From Heterocephalus glaber (taxonomy: Eukaryota > Chordata > Mammalia > Rodentia > Bathyergidae), in NCBI RefSeq assembly GCF_000247695.1, contig NW_004624742.1:3245363-3309362 (forward strand): a stretch of 64,000 nucleotides of DNA, written 5' to 3'. Numbering within the stretch: the stretch's first letter is position 1; every line of letters begins with the position of its first letter. Under the pieces are notes generated by a model. The model saw nothing but the letters and a program-made list of their open reading frames with translations. It had not been told where the DNA came from and made no database searches. The position numbers and the translations under genes are program-made. Below, one piece after another: positions 10,774 to 19,900 of the stretch.

Positions 10774-11191
10774 TGTTACTGGGTTTTGGGATGCTGGAAT
10801 CTCCTTTTGGAGGTGATTTCTAGGTTCTTTCTATCCTGAGCAAAAAATTGGTCAAGACAAGCAAAAAGGGTAGCAGTTTTATTAAAGATATGAAAAGAAA
10901 TAGGCTCATTTGGACCAAGTGAAAGTAGGAAAAGAAGTATACCCTACAGCATGAAGGTGGGCCACCATGTAAGAGAGAACACAGTGCCAAAAACTCATTG
11001 TGGACTTTTCATTTTGTATCAGCTGCTCTTCAGGCTGATGTCAGGTCTAGGCCATCCTATTAAAAACCTACTCAAGTTCTCTCAAGAAGTCTACTTGCAG
11101 GGCTTTGAGAACTGTTATGTGCATGTGTTCCAGAATTTTGTCATGCCTCCTCTCCCAGGCAATTTTAGCCATGCCCTACCTTCTTGTCTCA
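10774..11191 (-). repeat. ERV A 3' LTR
   Basis: The segment has TG...CA ends in minus-strand sense and aligns by eye over its length with 15553-15962. Shared blocks include 'ttctaggttctttct', 'ccctacagcatgaaggtggg' and 'gtgcatgtgttccagaat' (gtgcatatattccaggat in the partner). The polypurine tract adjoins its U3 end at 11192. Confidence 0.9.
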
Positions 11192-11203
11192 TTTTCCCCT
11201 GAG
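11192..11203 (-). other. ERV A polypurine tract
   Basis: On the minus strand this reads 'tcaggggaaaa' immediately before the TG of the 3' LTR. It is the usual position and composition of the plus-strand primer of retroviruses. The same tract precedes the ERV B 3' LTR. Confidence 0.8.
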
Positions 11204-11800
11204 AGACACATATCCTCATAATTCTTTATGAGGTGCTGAGGGAGTGGAGGTCTCTGTCTTCTGTAGCTTCTTTCAGCTGGAAGAGTATGTACTCTCCAAC
11301 TACCATGGGGTGTTGCGGCTCACTGGCAAGGTTGAAGAGAAAAACCATCAGTAGACAATGAGAAAAGAATTAGTGACTATTGAACTGCCTGTATGATGGC
11401 AGAAAGAAAGTAACTTTACTATTACATTGGGGATCTAGAGCCCAAATATGAGGATCAGATTGGATTTCCACCTTTTTGTGGAGGACAAAATATAACAAAG
11501 AGAGGTTAGATAAATTATCAAGAGCCTGAGCAAGATTACCCACATAATGGATCTAATTTAAAATGGGAGCCTCAATATAGATGCCCATTTAAGCTGTAGT
11601 TAATTAGGGTCATTAGTGACTCTGCTTATCTGCGCCCAGAGTCTTGCGTTCTGAAGAGGAGACTCCTGTCTTCCAGAAGTTCTCAGGATTAGCTTTCTTT
11701 GTACTCCTGTGAAAATTCTAGTGACTATTTCCCACATGGGATTTTTATAGCTTATCATTGCATCCCTTGAGGAGTGGTTTCTCAGGAACTGGGAACAAGG

Positions 11801-12160
11801 CTAGGGTCTTGAGGGGCAATAGGGTTCCCCTTCTTGCCTCCCTCTCAGCCTTTCAATTTCCCAAGAAGGCTTTAGACATGTCTCCTGGGATCCTTTGCAA
11901 TGAATGACAGTGACCTGCTTGGGAAGACAGACTACCTCTAAGAGTTGTAGAATTTCCTGCTTGTGTTTTATAAATGATTGCTTATTAGTCAGCAAGTTTT
12001 TCTTTCCAGATTGCTGCACAGGCATGTAGCACCAGAAAGTCATATTTGGACTCTGTGTAGCTATATAACTTCTTGTCTTTTCCTAATATGAATGCCCAGG
12101 TAAGAGCTATGAGCTCTGCTTTTTGAGAAGAGGTCCCTGGGGGAAGTTGTTTAGCCTCAG
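11801..12160 (-). pseudogene. pol: ERV A RNase H domain remnant
   Basis: The 80-codon minus frame 11801-12043 carries an RNase H C-terminal pattern, 'KQEILQLLEVVCLPKQVTVI' followed by 'HCKGSQ', with the histidine expected late in retroviral RNase H. It aligns with ERV B 19450-19700. The regions on both sides that should encode RT and integrase are absent: sequence equivalent to ERV B 18180-19150 and 20230-21230 is deleted. Confidence 0.8.
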
Positions 12161-12335
12161 TGACCTTTTGTGAGCTGATAGCTGCATACTTCCATCAGTG
12201 AACCACACTTCTTCATAGTCTTGGAGGGGCATATCATTGATACCCTGCCTGCTTGCATAGGTCACTTATTCACAGGAGTGGCTGACTTCTGGCCCTATAG
12301 CATCAGAAAGGCAGGATTATGAGTAGTACAAGTTT

Positions 12336-12428
12336 GTTTTTGTGGGTTTTTTAGTACCAGGGATTGAACTCAGAACTTTGCACTTGCGAGGCAGGCATGG
12401 CACCACTGAGCTAGCTTCCCGGCCCTTT
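12336..12428 (-). mobile_element. ID-related tRNA-SINE in ERV A, antisense
   Basis: 'agtaccagggattgaactca' through 'gagctagcttcccggccc', flanked by copies of 'gtagtacaagttt' at 12323-12335 and 12429-12441. It inserted after ERV A was in place. Confidence 0.9.
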
Positions 12429-12712
12429 GTAGTACAAGTTTTTATAACAACCTCAAGGGTATCTAAGAGAATGGCCTGATATTTTGCAAGCCATTCCTCT
12501 GTTAACTAAAAGTAACCTTTGGTCTCAAGAATTGCTCTGACCTGATGGAGAGTCAGGACTTCTAGTTTCTGTCCTAAAGTTAGTTTTGCAGCTTCCTCTG
12601 TTAGCACAGATGTAGCTGCCACTGCCCTCAGGCAGATGGCTGTCCAGCAGCCATTCCAGCTAACTTTTTTAAAAGTATGCCACTAGGCAGAGTTCTTGTC
12701 CCAGCCTTTGGG

Positions 12713-13156
12713 TCAAGACACCCAAATATGATATGGAGAGGAAGAATGTTTTCTTAAGTCAGGTATTTTATTATACCATGCAGCAGAATCCACCTGTTGC
12801 CTAATTAGGTCATGGAAACCTGGCATAGTCCTAACAGGTAAAATCTGTTTTGGCCTTTGTTGGAATTTGAGAATTGCCCTCAATTTTGCTAGTAAATCTC
12901 TTCCTAGCAAGGCAATAGGATATGGTGGGACAATTAGAAACTCATGATTAAACATTTGGCCTTCAAAGTGACAAATCAGAGGAGGAGTAAAGAATCTTTG
13001 CCTAGAGGTCCCCTGGACCCCAACTATAGCTATTGATCCACAGGAGCATTTTCTAGAGAAGTAAGTCAAAGCAGAATATTGAATTGGCTCACCCATAACA
13101 TCCAGCATTACCCAGGGTTCCTCACAGGAAATAGTAATGTCCATGAACAGGGGCAT
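12713..13156 (-). pseudogene. pro: ERV A protease remnant lacking the DTG active site
   Basis: The 147-codon frame shows a retroviral aspartic-protease C-terminal half, with 'FFTPPLICHFEGQMFNHEFL' followed by 'PYPIALLGRDLL', the conserved GRD-type end of the fold. Where the catalytic Asp-Thr-Gly should lie, the frame reads 'GEPIQYSALTYFS' and no DTG is present. The equivalent position in ERV B does have DTG (21558-21566). Downstream of codon ~120 the frame leaves homology because the RT region is deleted. The retroviral identity is very likely, and the product would be inactive. Confidence 0.88.
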
Positions 13157-13359
13157 TGTAGGTTCCCTTGGGCCTTTTCAGAGCAGGAAATAAGAGCTTT
13201 GGCTGGCCTCACTCCTCTCTGGGTGCAAGGATAGTCAATCTTCCAGTGCCATGAGTCAGGCACATTGGCTGCTTCACACTCAAGAGTAGGGCACAGGCAG
13301 TGGCTTGATGCAGATGCATGCCCAGTGTCCAGACTTCTTGCATTTGAGCATTCTTGCAT
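13150..13359 (-). pseudogene. gag: ERV A nucleocapsid region, degenerate zinc finger
   Basis: The 83-codon frame includes 'CPTLECEAANVPDSWHWKID' followed by 'YPC', resembling a nucleocapsid C-x-C...H-W-K..C knuckle. The spacing is disturbed, so no intact CCHC knuckle remains. It lies between the matrix remnant and the protease, as expected for gag-pro order. Confidence 0.6.
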
Positions 13360-13418
13360 TTTCCCTTACATGATTTGGGTGATTTTAAAGCATTGCTAAT
13401 ATTGCAACAGCTATAATT

Positions 13419-13859
13419 CTACCTTGTCTCTTTTGACCCCCTTCTAGATACCAGTTGTTGAACACAGTAAAGGTCATGTCCAGCAATTGGGTCATATGTG
13501 TCTGAGGTTTCTTCATTAAGCAGATGGGAGAGACCCATATTCACCAGAGAGACAAGTGAGGACTTGAGGACAAGATCTTCAAAAATATTTCTCTCCTTTG
13601 AGGGCCACTCTAAACACCATAGTTTCTGAGATTTCCTGAGATAAAGGATCACAAAAGCATGAATATAAGAGATTTCACTCCACCTTCTCTGTTTTAAGCA
13701 GAAACAGATTAACTGAAAAATAGTCTCATAATTTAAATTCCTATCCGAAACCCATCTCTCACTATTTCCTAGTTCATATTGAACCCAAACCATGTTGCAA
13801 TAGTAGATAAATTGCTCGCCTTGTATTGAAGTTGGTAGAATCTGAGTAGTGTGATTCAT
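13419..13859 (-). pseudogene. gag: ERV A gag: matrix remnant fused to end of capsid region
   Basis: The 146-codon frame has a gammaretrovirus-like matrix signature, 'YCNMVWVQYELGNSERW', then 'RRWSEISYIHAF'. The C-terminal part, 'GHDLYCVQQLVSRRGSKETR', corresponds to ERV B sequence at about 21980-22040. The intervening capsid region (equivalent to ERV B 22040-22865) is deleted. The frame is open by chance of the deletion and is not a working Gag. Confidence 0.8.
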
Positions 13860-13904
13860 GAGTTTTCCTATGGTTTGTCTTGGAGCCTATAGAGAAAGAG
13901 AAAT

Positions 13905-14270
13905 AGGTCTTGGGTCCTTAAGGTGGCATCCCATGCAGAAGGAGACTTTATTTGAGCAAAAGCATCCCTTGTGAGACTCAGTAGTCACTAAACAGATGTC
14001 TCTATCTAAAGCTAAGATGATGCTGGTGTCTTTCTTAGAAGCATAGGAGATAGCCCTACTGAGGAATTTTTGTAGACAGTGAGGTCTCAGGTCCTTCGGA
14101 TGTGTCCCATGCAGAAGGAGGAGCCCCAATTTGAGCCTACTAAGTATCCCTTGTGAGACTTAAGTATTTACTAGACAGATATAAATACTTGAAGCTAGGA
14201 TGATGCTGATAGCTTCCATAGATGCATAGAAGAAAGCCCTACTGAGGTCTTTTTGTCTTCATATAGGAAC
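13905..14270 (-). repeat. Two-copy ~180-bp tandem duplication in ERV A leader
   Basis: Two similar units start near 13905 and 14085. Each contains 'tcccatgcagaaggag', 'tcccttgtgagact', 'aagctaagatgatgctg' (or 'aagctaggatgatgctg') and 'agccctactgagg'. Spacing between matched landmarks is 177-183 bases. A shorter direct repeat, 'gttgagccacttgatggct', follows at about 14299 and 14383. ERV B has no obvious counterpart. Confidence 0.85.
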
Positions 14271-14505
14271 CCACTAACTCCTTAGGGAGAAGAGTGTTGA
14301 GCCACTTGATGGCTTTACTTAGCTCTTTGAAACTCCCACAAGATCAGGATATAGTCTCTCCACACTGAGACTCCTTTAGCCATGTTGAGCCACTTGATGG
14401 CTCTATTTAAGCAGGGTAGAGCTACTTAAGAAAAAATACCTCTCACATTTATCCCAGTAGTAAAACTGGTGCTTTGTTTAAGACTGTAGAGATGAAAATC
14501 TCTTT

Positions 14506-14584
14506 GTTTTGGTACTGGGGATCGAACTCAGGACCTTGCACTTACGAGGCAGGCAGTGGAACAACTGAGCTAAATCCCCAGTCC
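14506..14584 (-). mobile_element. ID-related tRNA-SINE in ERV A, antisense
   Basis: 'ggtactggggatcgaactca' to 'gagctaaatccccagtcc'. Flanks 'tgaaaatctcttt' (14493-14505) and 'tggaaacctcttt' (14585-14597) are diverged copies of a target duplication. Confidence 0.88.
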
Positions 14585-15114
14585 TGGAAACCTCTTTTTG
14601 AAGAAAAAAATCTTTAAATGTCCTAAAAATAACTCATAGTCACTTGAGTTAAGCTTTACTAGTTGTTCTTTTGTTTTTCTCAGGCATCAGGCATGTGTTT
14701 CTAAATTACCTGCATTTTTTCAGAAGAAACAAGGAAGTGAAACAAATATAGTGGAACCTATGTGGATGATCCAAAATGGGGCCCAATCATATGGCAAGAA
14801 AGAATGGTGACCAGTCATGTGATGAGACAAGATGGCAAACCTGACTATAATAACACCCTGAGAATGAAATGGCCATCTAGGGGCAAAGTATGTTTGGGAC
14901 TTTGAGCTCAAAAGGAGTAAACTCAGTTAGGTAGCTACTCAGGCAGGAGACCAAGTTACCAACAGCTGTTTTTCCCAAAATAGGGAGAAAGCTGAGGAAA
15001 GTATTGCAGAGAACAGAAACATGAGGTCAAAAAGGCATACTAAATTCTAGGTCATACACATGGTACCTAAATGATCTTTTCTCCAACTGGTTTAATAACA
15101 GACTCTGGCTATTC

Positions 15115-15226
15115 TTTGTTTGTTTGTTGTTGTTTTTTGGGGGGGGGCCGTGTACCGGGGATCCAACTCAGGACCTTGTGCTTGCAAGGCAGGCAACGGA
15201 GCCACTGAGATAAATCCCCGGCCCTG
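15115..15226 (-). mobile_element. ID-related tRNA-SINE in ERV A, antisense
   Basis: A T-rich head with a nine-base G run, then 'gtaccggggatccaactcag' to 'gataaatccccggccc'. The exact 12-bp duplication 'ctctggctattc' lies at 15103-15114 and 15227-15238. Confidence 0.93.
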
Positions 15227-15530
15227 CTCTGGCTATTCCTTACTGACTAATTATCTGCAATGAGTGACCAAAAATGAGAAAGAGAAAAATGGGGTAGATA
15301 AACTTGAGGCAGGCCTGTAGCCCTCCTACAGCTGGAAGAAAAACCTAGAGGCCATGTGTTTCCCTCCCATTCTCCCACAGAGTGGGAAAAGCAGAAAATA
15401 TTTCCTGGCACCATAAGATGAGTCTCCTGAGTTCCCCAATCTAGGAGAAAGATACAGGGAAAGAAGAAGAAAAAAATCCATGTTATTTTAGAAAGAAACC
15501 AAAATATGTGTCCAAAGGGCCTTACATACT

Positions 15531-15548
15531 CTTCTGGCTGGGTTGCCA
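15531..15548 (-). other. ERV A primer-binding site, tRNA-Arg type
   Basis: The minus strand reads 'tggcaacccagccagaag', two bases inside the 5' LTR edge. It matches the complement of the 3' end of the tRNA-Arg isoacceptor whose acceptor side ends '...CTGGCTGGCTCGCCA', with about three mismatches in 18. ERV B shows an independent and similar match to the same tRNA. The tRNA sequence is from general knowledge and was not searched. Confidence 0.75.
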
Positions 15549-15552
15549 AATA

Positions 15553-15962
15553 TGTGACCGGGTTATGGCATGCTGGAGGTGCTTTCTAGGTTCTTTCTGT
15601 CCTGAGCAAAGAATTAGTCAAGACAAGCACAAACGGTGTCAAAGTTTTATTAAATGTAGGGAAAAAAACAGGCTCTGCAGAGTGAGTTTGGGCCAAGTAA
15701 AAGTAGGAGAAATACACCCTACAGCATGAAGGTGGGCCACCATGCAAAGGAGAAAACAGTGGCAAAAGTCAATGTAGACTGTCCTTTTTGTATCAGCCAG
15801 TCCTCAATCTGATGTCAAGTCTAGGCTATTCTATCAAAAACCTGCTCCAGTTTTCACAAGAAGTCCATGTGCAGGACTTTGAAACTGTTATGTGCATATA
15901 TTCCAGGATCTTGTCACACTTCCTTTCCCAACCAGTTTTAGATATGCCCTACCTTCATGTCA
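15553..15962 (-). repeat. ERV A 5' LTR
   Basis: About 410 bp with TG...CA ends in minus-strand sense. It pairs with 10774-11191 and is preceded outward by the duplicated 'taagaa'. The plus-strand 'gttttattaaatg' reflects an AATAAA-like signal on the minus strand. The two LTRs differ at many positions, indicating an old insertion. Confidence 0.9.
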
Positions 15963-16450
15963 TAAGAAGAAGGGAAAAAAAGGTTCCTAGCTTCTCCAGA
16001 AGGAGAATTTGAAAAGTAGGAATTCCACATGGTTCCTCGGTCCAGAACTTTTCAGGGATAAGTACAACATGAGAATTGCTCAATTGTTTCATGGCCAACT
16101 ATCATAGATGGCTCTATGAAGTTAAAATGATCAACTGGAACTGGACTCTTTAACTCAGTTCCTCAGCATGTAGTGTTTAAAGGAAATTGGGATTTTAAAG
16201 AAAGAACTATTTATTTTGCATTTTAAATTCCTCAAACTCAGGAGCTTGGTAGGGAGTGGCTGCTACTCTCTTTAGTAGGGAGGGGGCTGCATTCTGTGTT
16301 GCCTAAGGAAGTTCATTCTTGGTTCAAAGTCTTAGTTCACTGTCTATTCTTATTTTCATTCTTATCAAAATGGTTGATCACCTGACTTTATCTTAGGACC
16401 TTCCCCTAGCTAGCTGCCTTACTCATAAGCTAACTAAATAAACATTTTGT
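15963..16450 (-). mobile_element. LTR-like or unique sequence flanking ERV A (right part)
   Basis: Non-coding. It may be the second half of the LTR-like segment at 10643-10773, split by ERV A, since the pieces join at the duplicated 'taagaa'. I could not identify its family. Confidence 0.3.
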
Positions 16451-16454
16451 ACAA

Positions 16455-16562
16455 CGGGGGTCTCAGATAAATTGCCAAGGTTGAACTAGAACTTCTGATC
16501 CTCCTGCTTCAGCCTTGTTCAGGTGCTGGGAATATAGGTGTGAGCATAATGCCAGAACACAA
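16455..16562 (-). mobile_element. B1-like SINE, antisense, diverged
   Basis: 'cttctgatcctcctgcttca' followed by 'gtgctgggaatataggtgtg' is the reversed B1/Alu pattern. The tail side is degraded. Confidence 0.7.
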
Positions 16563-16768
16563 TGTTGCCAATTTTTGGCCCCAAACTGGGTCCTTTTTCC
16601 TCTCAGAATTGTGAAACCAATAATAAGACCAAATGGCAGTTGAGCAGTAAAGGAGACTTTTATTCTTGGTCAAGAATAAGAGAAATGGGAGGTAAAACTG
16701 GCAAATGAAATTATCAACCTGTTAGGAGTTGGGAAGTCATAGATATGGGAAAAGAAATGAAGAAGAAG
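16563..16768 (-). mobile_element. LTR-like fragment next to ERV B
   Basis: 'tgttgccaatttttggcccc' and 'gagacttttattcttgg' (a minus-strand AATAAA in context) look like an LTR R-U5 end. ERV B begins at 16769, so this piece may be part of an LTR split by ERV B. Part of it (16700-16760) resembles 34668-34720. Confidence 0.4.
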
Positions 16769-17192
16769 TGTTACCAGATTCTGAGGTTCTGCAAACTCTT
16801 TCCAGGTCTTTGATGTCCTGAACAAAAAATTGGACAAGACATATGAAAAAGTAAGGTTTTACATTTATTATTATATGTGCTGCCGAAGCGAGCACAAGTT
16901 TTACATTTATTAAAGGTAGGAAAAGAAAAACATTCAGTAGAGAGAAGGATACCGAGAGAGTTCACAGTGGCTATGAGGTTAATGGTTCATTCTTCAGTCT
17001 GACATCAGATCTAGACTGCCCTATCAAAAACTTGCTTGATTTTGTGCCAGAAGAATTGAAGATAGCACTTTCTCATTGGGCCCAGGTGCAGGGCTTGGGA
17101 GCTGTGTTCTGCATATATACCTTGAATCTCTTCGATTGACAGGTCATGCCCTCTTGCTCAGCCAGTTGGCTATGCCCTGCTCTCCTGCCTCA
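16769..17192 (-). repeat. ERV B 3' LTR, with a U6 fragment inserted
   Basis: TG...CA ends in minus sense. It aligns with 24558-25176 through 'tttccaggt', 'gatgtcctgaacaaa', 'ctgccctatcaaaaactt' (or 'ctatcaaaaattcacttgg') and 'gtgttctgcat'. The 25-base U6 fragment at 16871-16895 and its 15-bp duplication account for one block present only in this LTR. Confidence 0.88.
16871..16895 (-). pseudogene. RNU6: U6 snRNA 5'-end fragment, tail-less retrocopy
   Basis: The minus strand reads 'gtgctcgcttcggcagcaca' and then 'tataa', identical to the first 24 nt of U6 snRNA. It is flanked by the 15-bp direct repeat 'gttttacatttatta' at 16856-16870 and 16898-16912. There is no A tail and nothing of U6 beyond about nt 25. 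Its presence in one ERV B LTR only shows that it inserted after the provirus. Confidence 0.95.
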
Positions 17193-17203
17193 TTTCCCCC
17201 TGA
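17193..17203 (-). other. ERV B polypurine tract
   Basis: Minus-strand 'tcagggggaaa' directly before the TG of the 3' LTR, equivalent to the ERV A tract. Confidence 0.8.
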
Positions 17204-17227
17204 GAGATAAAAATCCCCATAATTCTT

Positions 17228-17462
17228 TTTTTTTTCCCATGAAGTTTATTGGTACATTTTTGGTATAAAATACAGTTACGTTCATCATTGGGACCTTGTA
17301 CCATTACATGAGTATCTTGGTTCTTATTTTTTTTCCCCTTCCCCTGCTCTCCCTTCACCTCCTCCACCCTTCCCTATTTGCAAAGACTTTGTTTCCATTT
17401 TCTCCTTTTCTCATATTTTTTCTTTTCCCTTTTTTCCTTTCCCCTACCCCTCCCACTTCCCC
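17228..17462 (-). mobile_element. L1 3'-UTR insertion, 5'-truncated, antisense
   Basis: The insert begins with a T run (reversed A tail) and holds a purine-rich minus strand. Near its 3' end it reads 'gtaccaataaactt' in minus sense, shared with the L1 3' ends at 46427-46440 and about 59480. An 18-bp direct repeat, 'aaaatccccataattctt', at 17210-17227 and 17463-17480 proves a separate target-primed insertion into ERV B. Confidence 0.92.
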
Positions 17463-17480
17463 AAAATCCCCATAATTCTT

Positions 17481-18250
17481 TATGAGTTGCTGAGTGTGTG
17501 AAGGTCTTCATCTCCATAAAGCTAATTCCACTTGAAAGGGACTACTGGTGATTATGTGCTCTCCAACTAACTTAGGAGATGGGCTGAAACAACAACAACA
17601 AAAACCTGTCTCAGAAGACAATGAGAAATGAGTATATGTAAAAATGGTTGAGCTGGCTGTTCAATGGGAGAAAGCTCAATGAATTTGTCAGAAAAGTCAT
17701 AGACTATAGTCTAGGTCACCATCTGAACCCTGGAATGGACAAACTATATTATTAGGTTAAGGATGCAGGGCCCAAATATGAGAAGAAGCAGGTCAGAATA
17801 TTTCCTAGTCTGTATTTAAGGGTGGACCATGACATATACAGCAATTAGAAACATTATTTTTCTGTGTTATCAGTTGGGAAAAGTTTTCTAGGGAGCTTTA
17901 TTTCCATGCTTCTTTTGGAGAAGAAAGCATGGGGAAAAGAGATGTTATATAAACTACTAAGAGCCCAAAAGCTATAGCCCCAGCAAGATTACCCACATTA
18001 TGGATCTAATTTAATGAAGGAGTTCCAGTACAGGTGCCCATTTAAGCTGTGGTGGACTGGGGGTCATTAGTGATTTTACTTACCTGAACCAGAGCAGTAC
18101 TAGAGTTTTGCTTTTTGAAGAGAAGCCACAGATCTTCCAGAGGTTCCTAAGAGTAGCTTTCTTCTTTTGAGTAGTCTTTTTTCTCAGACAGAAGAAAAAA
18201 GCCAGGTGGGGCTGGCTTTATCCTACAAAAGTGAATCTAGCCATCTATCT
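17481..18250 (-). other. ERV B region between integrase and 3' LTR, env not recognisable
   Basis: The stretch aligns with ERV A 11220-11700 (for example 'gattacccacat', 'atggatctaattta', 'tgcccatttaagctgt'). It contains no recognisable surface or transmembrane domain. Because both copies share it, loss of env probably predates these two insertions. Confidence 0.5.
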
Positions 18251-18332
18251 GACACCTTTTAGGGGATGGGGCACAGATCATTGAAAAAGGACCTTTCCAT
18301 TTGATTTAATTAGTCTTTAGGAATCCCCTTTT

Positions 18333-18624
18333 CTAAGTTTTAATGAGCACTTGATCTCCTGAGTGGACACTAGGTGTTCCCCTGGGCCAGAGCTGGCAGA
18401 ACTTTATTCCCATATAGTTGGATAGCTTGTTGTATTTGGCCCAGATTAATATGATACAAGAGCTTTGTGGCTTCTGGATCCAGTACCACATCAGGAGATA
18501 GAAAAGGCCTTCCATTTAGCATCTCAGATGGACTCATATTTAGCCAAGTTTTGAGGGTGATTTGAATTTTCCTGAGGGCCATTGGCAATAAAAAGAGCCA
18601 AGACTCAGAGAAGTTTCTTGGCAA
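18333..18624 (-). pseudogene. pol: ERV B integrase C-terminal remnant
   Basis: Two overlapping minus frames in different phases cover a typical gammaretroviral integrase end. The first (18370-18624) has 'LPMALRKIQITLKTWLNMSP' followed by 'SEMLNGRPFL'. The second (18333-18515) ends 'SVHSGDQVLIKT'. One frameshift separates them. The upstream catalytic core (about 18.6-19.4 kb) is interrupted by stops and a SINE. Confidence 0.85.
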
Positions 18625-18850
18625 AGTTTTGCCAGAGTTTGGGTTAGGGTCTGGCTGGTGCTGTTAACATCTCTGGAGGACTGAGTCTCCATGTAGAATG
18701 GAAAGAGTATTTTATTCCTAAAGCTTTTGCCAACTCCTGCATTACTTAAGAGGTAAAAGAAGGCCCATTTGTCACTCTGAAGGGACTTGAGTAGTCCAAA
18801 TTGAGGGTTAATTTCTTTGAGGAGCTAACTACCTTTGTAGCCCTTTTTTT

Positions 18851-18946
18851 ATTTGTTTTATTTTGCTTTGTTTTGTTTGGTATCAGGAATCAAACTCAGG
18901 ACCTTGTGCTTGCAAGGCTGGCACGGTGCCACTGAGCTAAATCCCC
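18851..18946 (-). mobile_element. ID-related tRNA-SINE in ERV B integrase, antisense
   Basis: 'ggtatcaggaatcaaactca' to 'gagctaaatccccagccc', with T-rich head. Flanking 'agcccttttttt' and 'agccccttttttga' form a diverged duplication. Confidence 0.88.
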
Positions 18947-19449
18947 AGCCCCTTTTTTGAACAAGAAGACCTCAATGTTACCTGTAAAGGTATCGGTTGG
19001 ACCAGTATTTGTGGCATGTGGGCAAAGTCTAATTGCCATTCCTCTCCAGGGTATGGCTCTCTTCTTTGTACAGTTTTTAACAAAGGAGGTGATCTGGGTT
19101 TAGCAGGGTTATTGTAGGCAAAGACTTGTCAGGTGGTCTTCACTAGTCCTAGTCCTGTGAAAATTCAAGTGACCATTTTCCATGTAGTCTCTCTTTCAAT
19201 ATGGAAAGAATCATGAAGGGTTTTTATAGCTTTTCACTGTGTCCCTAGAAGAAGAACTAGAAAACTTTGTTTTGCAAATACCACCAATACCCCTTTTAAA
19301 TTTTTCCTTGTCCTAAGGGCCATTTATCTTCTTGGGGGTATAGACTAATTTTAATGGTTGGTCAGGAACTGGGAATAATGCTAGGGTCATGAGCTCCTCC
19401 AACACTGCCCTTTGTGTCTCTCTATCAGCCTTTTGATTTCCCTAGGAGA

Positions 19450-19900
19450 CTTTAGACATGTCCTTCAATGAATGTGTCCCTTGCAATGAATGACAGTGAC
19501 CTGCCTGAGAAGATAGGCTGCCTCCAGGAATTGCAGAATTTCTTGTTTGTACTTTATAGATGATTGTTTATTAGTTTTCAAGCCACTTTCTTTTTAGATT
19601 GTTACATGGACATGTATAGCACCAGAAAGACATAGTTGGAATCTGAGTAAATATTTATCCTCTTGCCTTTTCCTAACAGCAGTGCCCAAGTAAGTGCTAT
19701 TGAGTCTGTCTTTTGAATGGAAGTCTGTAGGAGAAGGAGTTTAGCTTCAATGACCTGTTGTGAATTGACAACTGGATAATATGTCTTTTGATGTCCTTAC
19801 TGGTTAAAGCTACTTCTATTAATGAAACATTCCTCCTCAGGGTCTTGGAGGGGCAGGTCATTGATGCCCTGCCTGCTTGCATAGGTCTGCAAAATCACCT
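19450..19900 (-). pseudogene. pol: ERV B RNase H remnant
   Basis: In minus-strand translation, 'ALTWALLLGKGKRINIYSDS' (about 19630-19700) is the RNase H segment holding the 'TDS/SDS' aspartate. An upstream frame (19697-19882) covers the preceding part. Stops follow shortly after. It is collinear with the ERV A remnant at 11801-12160. Confidence 0.85.

Larger units (their letters stand above)
10774..15962 (-). mobile_element. ERV A: class I endogenous retrovirus with large internal deletions
   Basis: A provirus on the minus strand bounded by two related LTRs (10774-11191 and 15553-15962) and by a perfect 6-bp target duplication, 'taagaa' (10768-10773, 15963-15968). The order from high to low coordinate is 5' LTR, primer-binding site, leader with a tandem duplication, gag matrix remnant, nucleocapsid remnant, protease remnant, RNase H remnant, polypurine tract and 3' LTR. 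Aligned by eye to ERV B, it lacks most of capsid, all of RT and most of integrase, and no env is seen. Frames are broken in several places. It is a dead or defective element; whether the deletions predate insertion (a non-autonomous family) cannot be told from one copy. Confidence 0.92.

Noticed and set aside
13108..13359. Possible small cysteine-rich host protein
   Set aside because: Its position between gag matrix and protease remnants shows it is degraded retroviral nucleocapsid.
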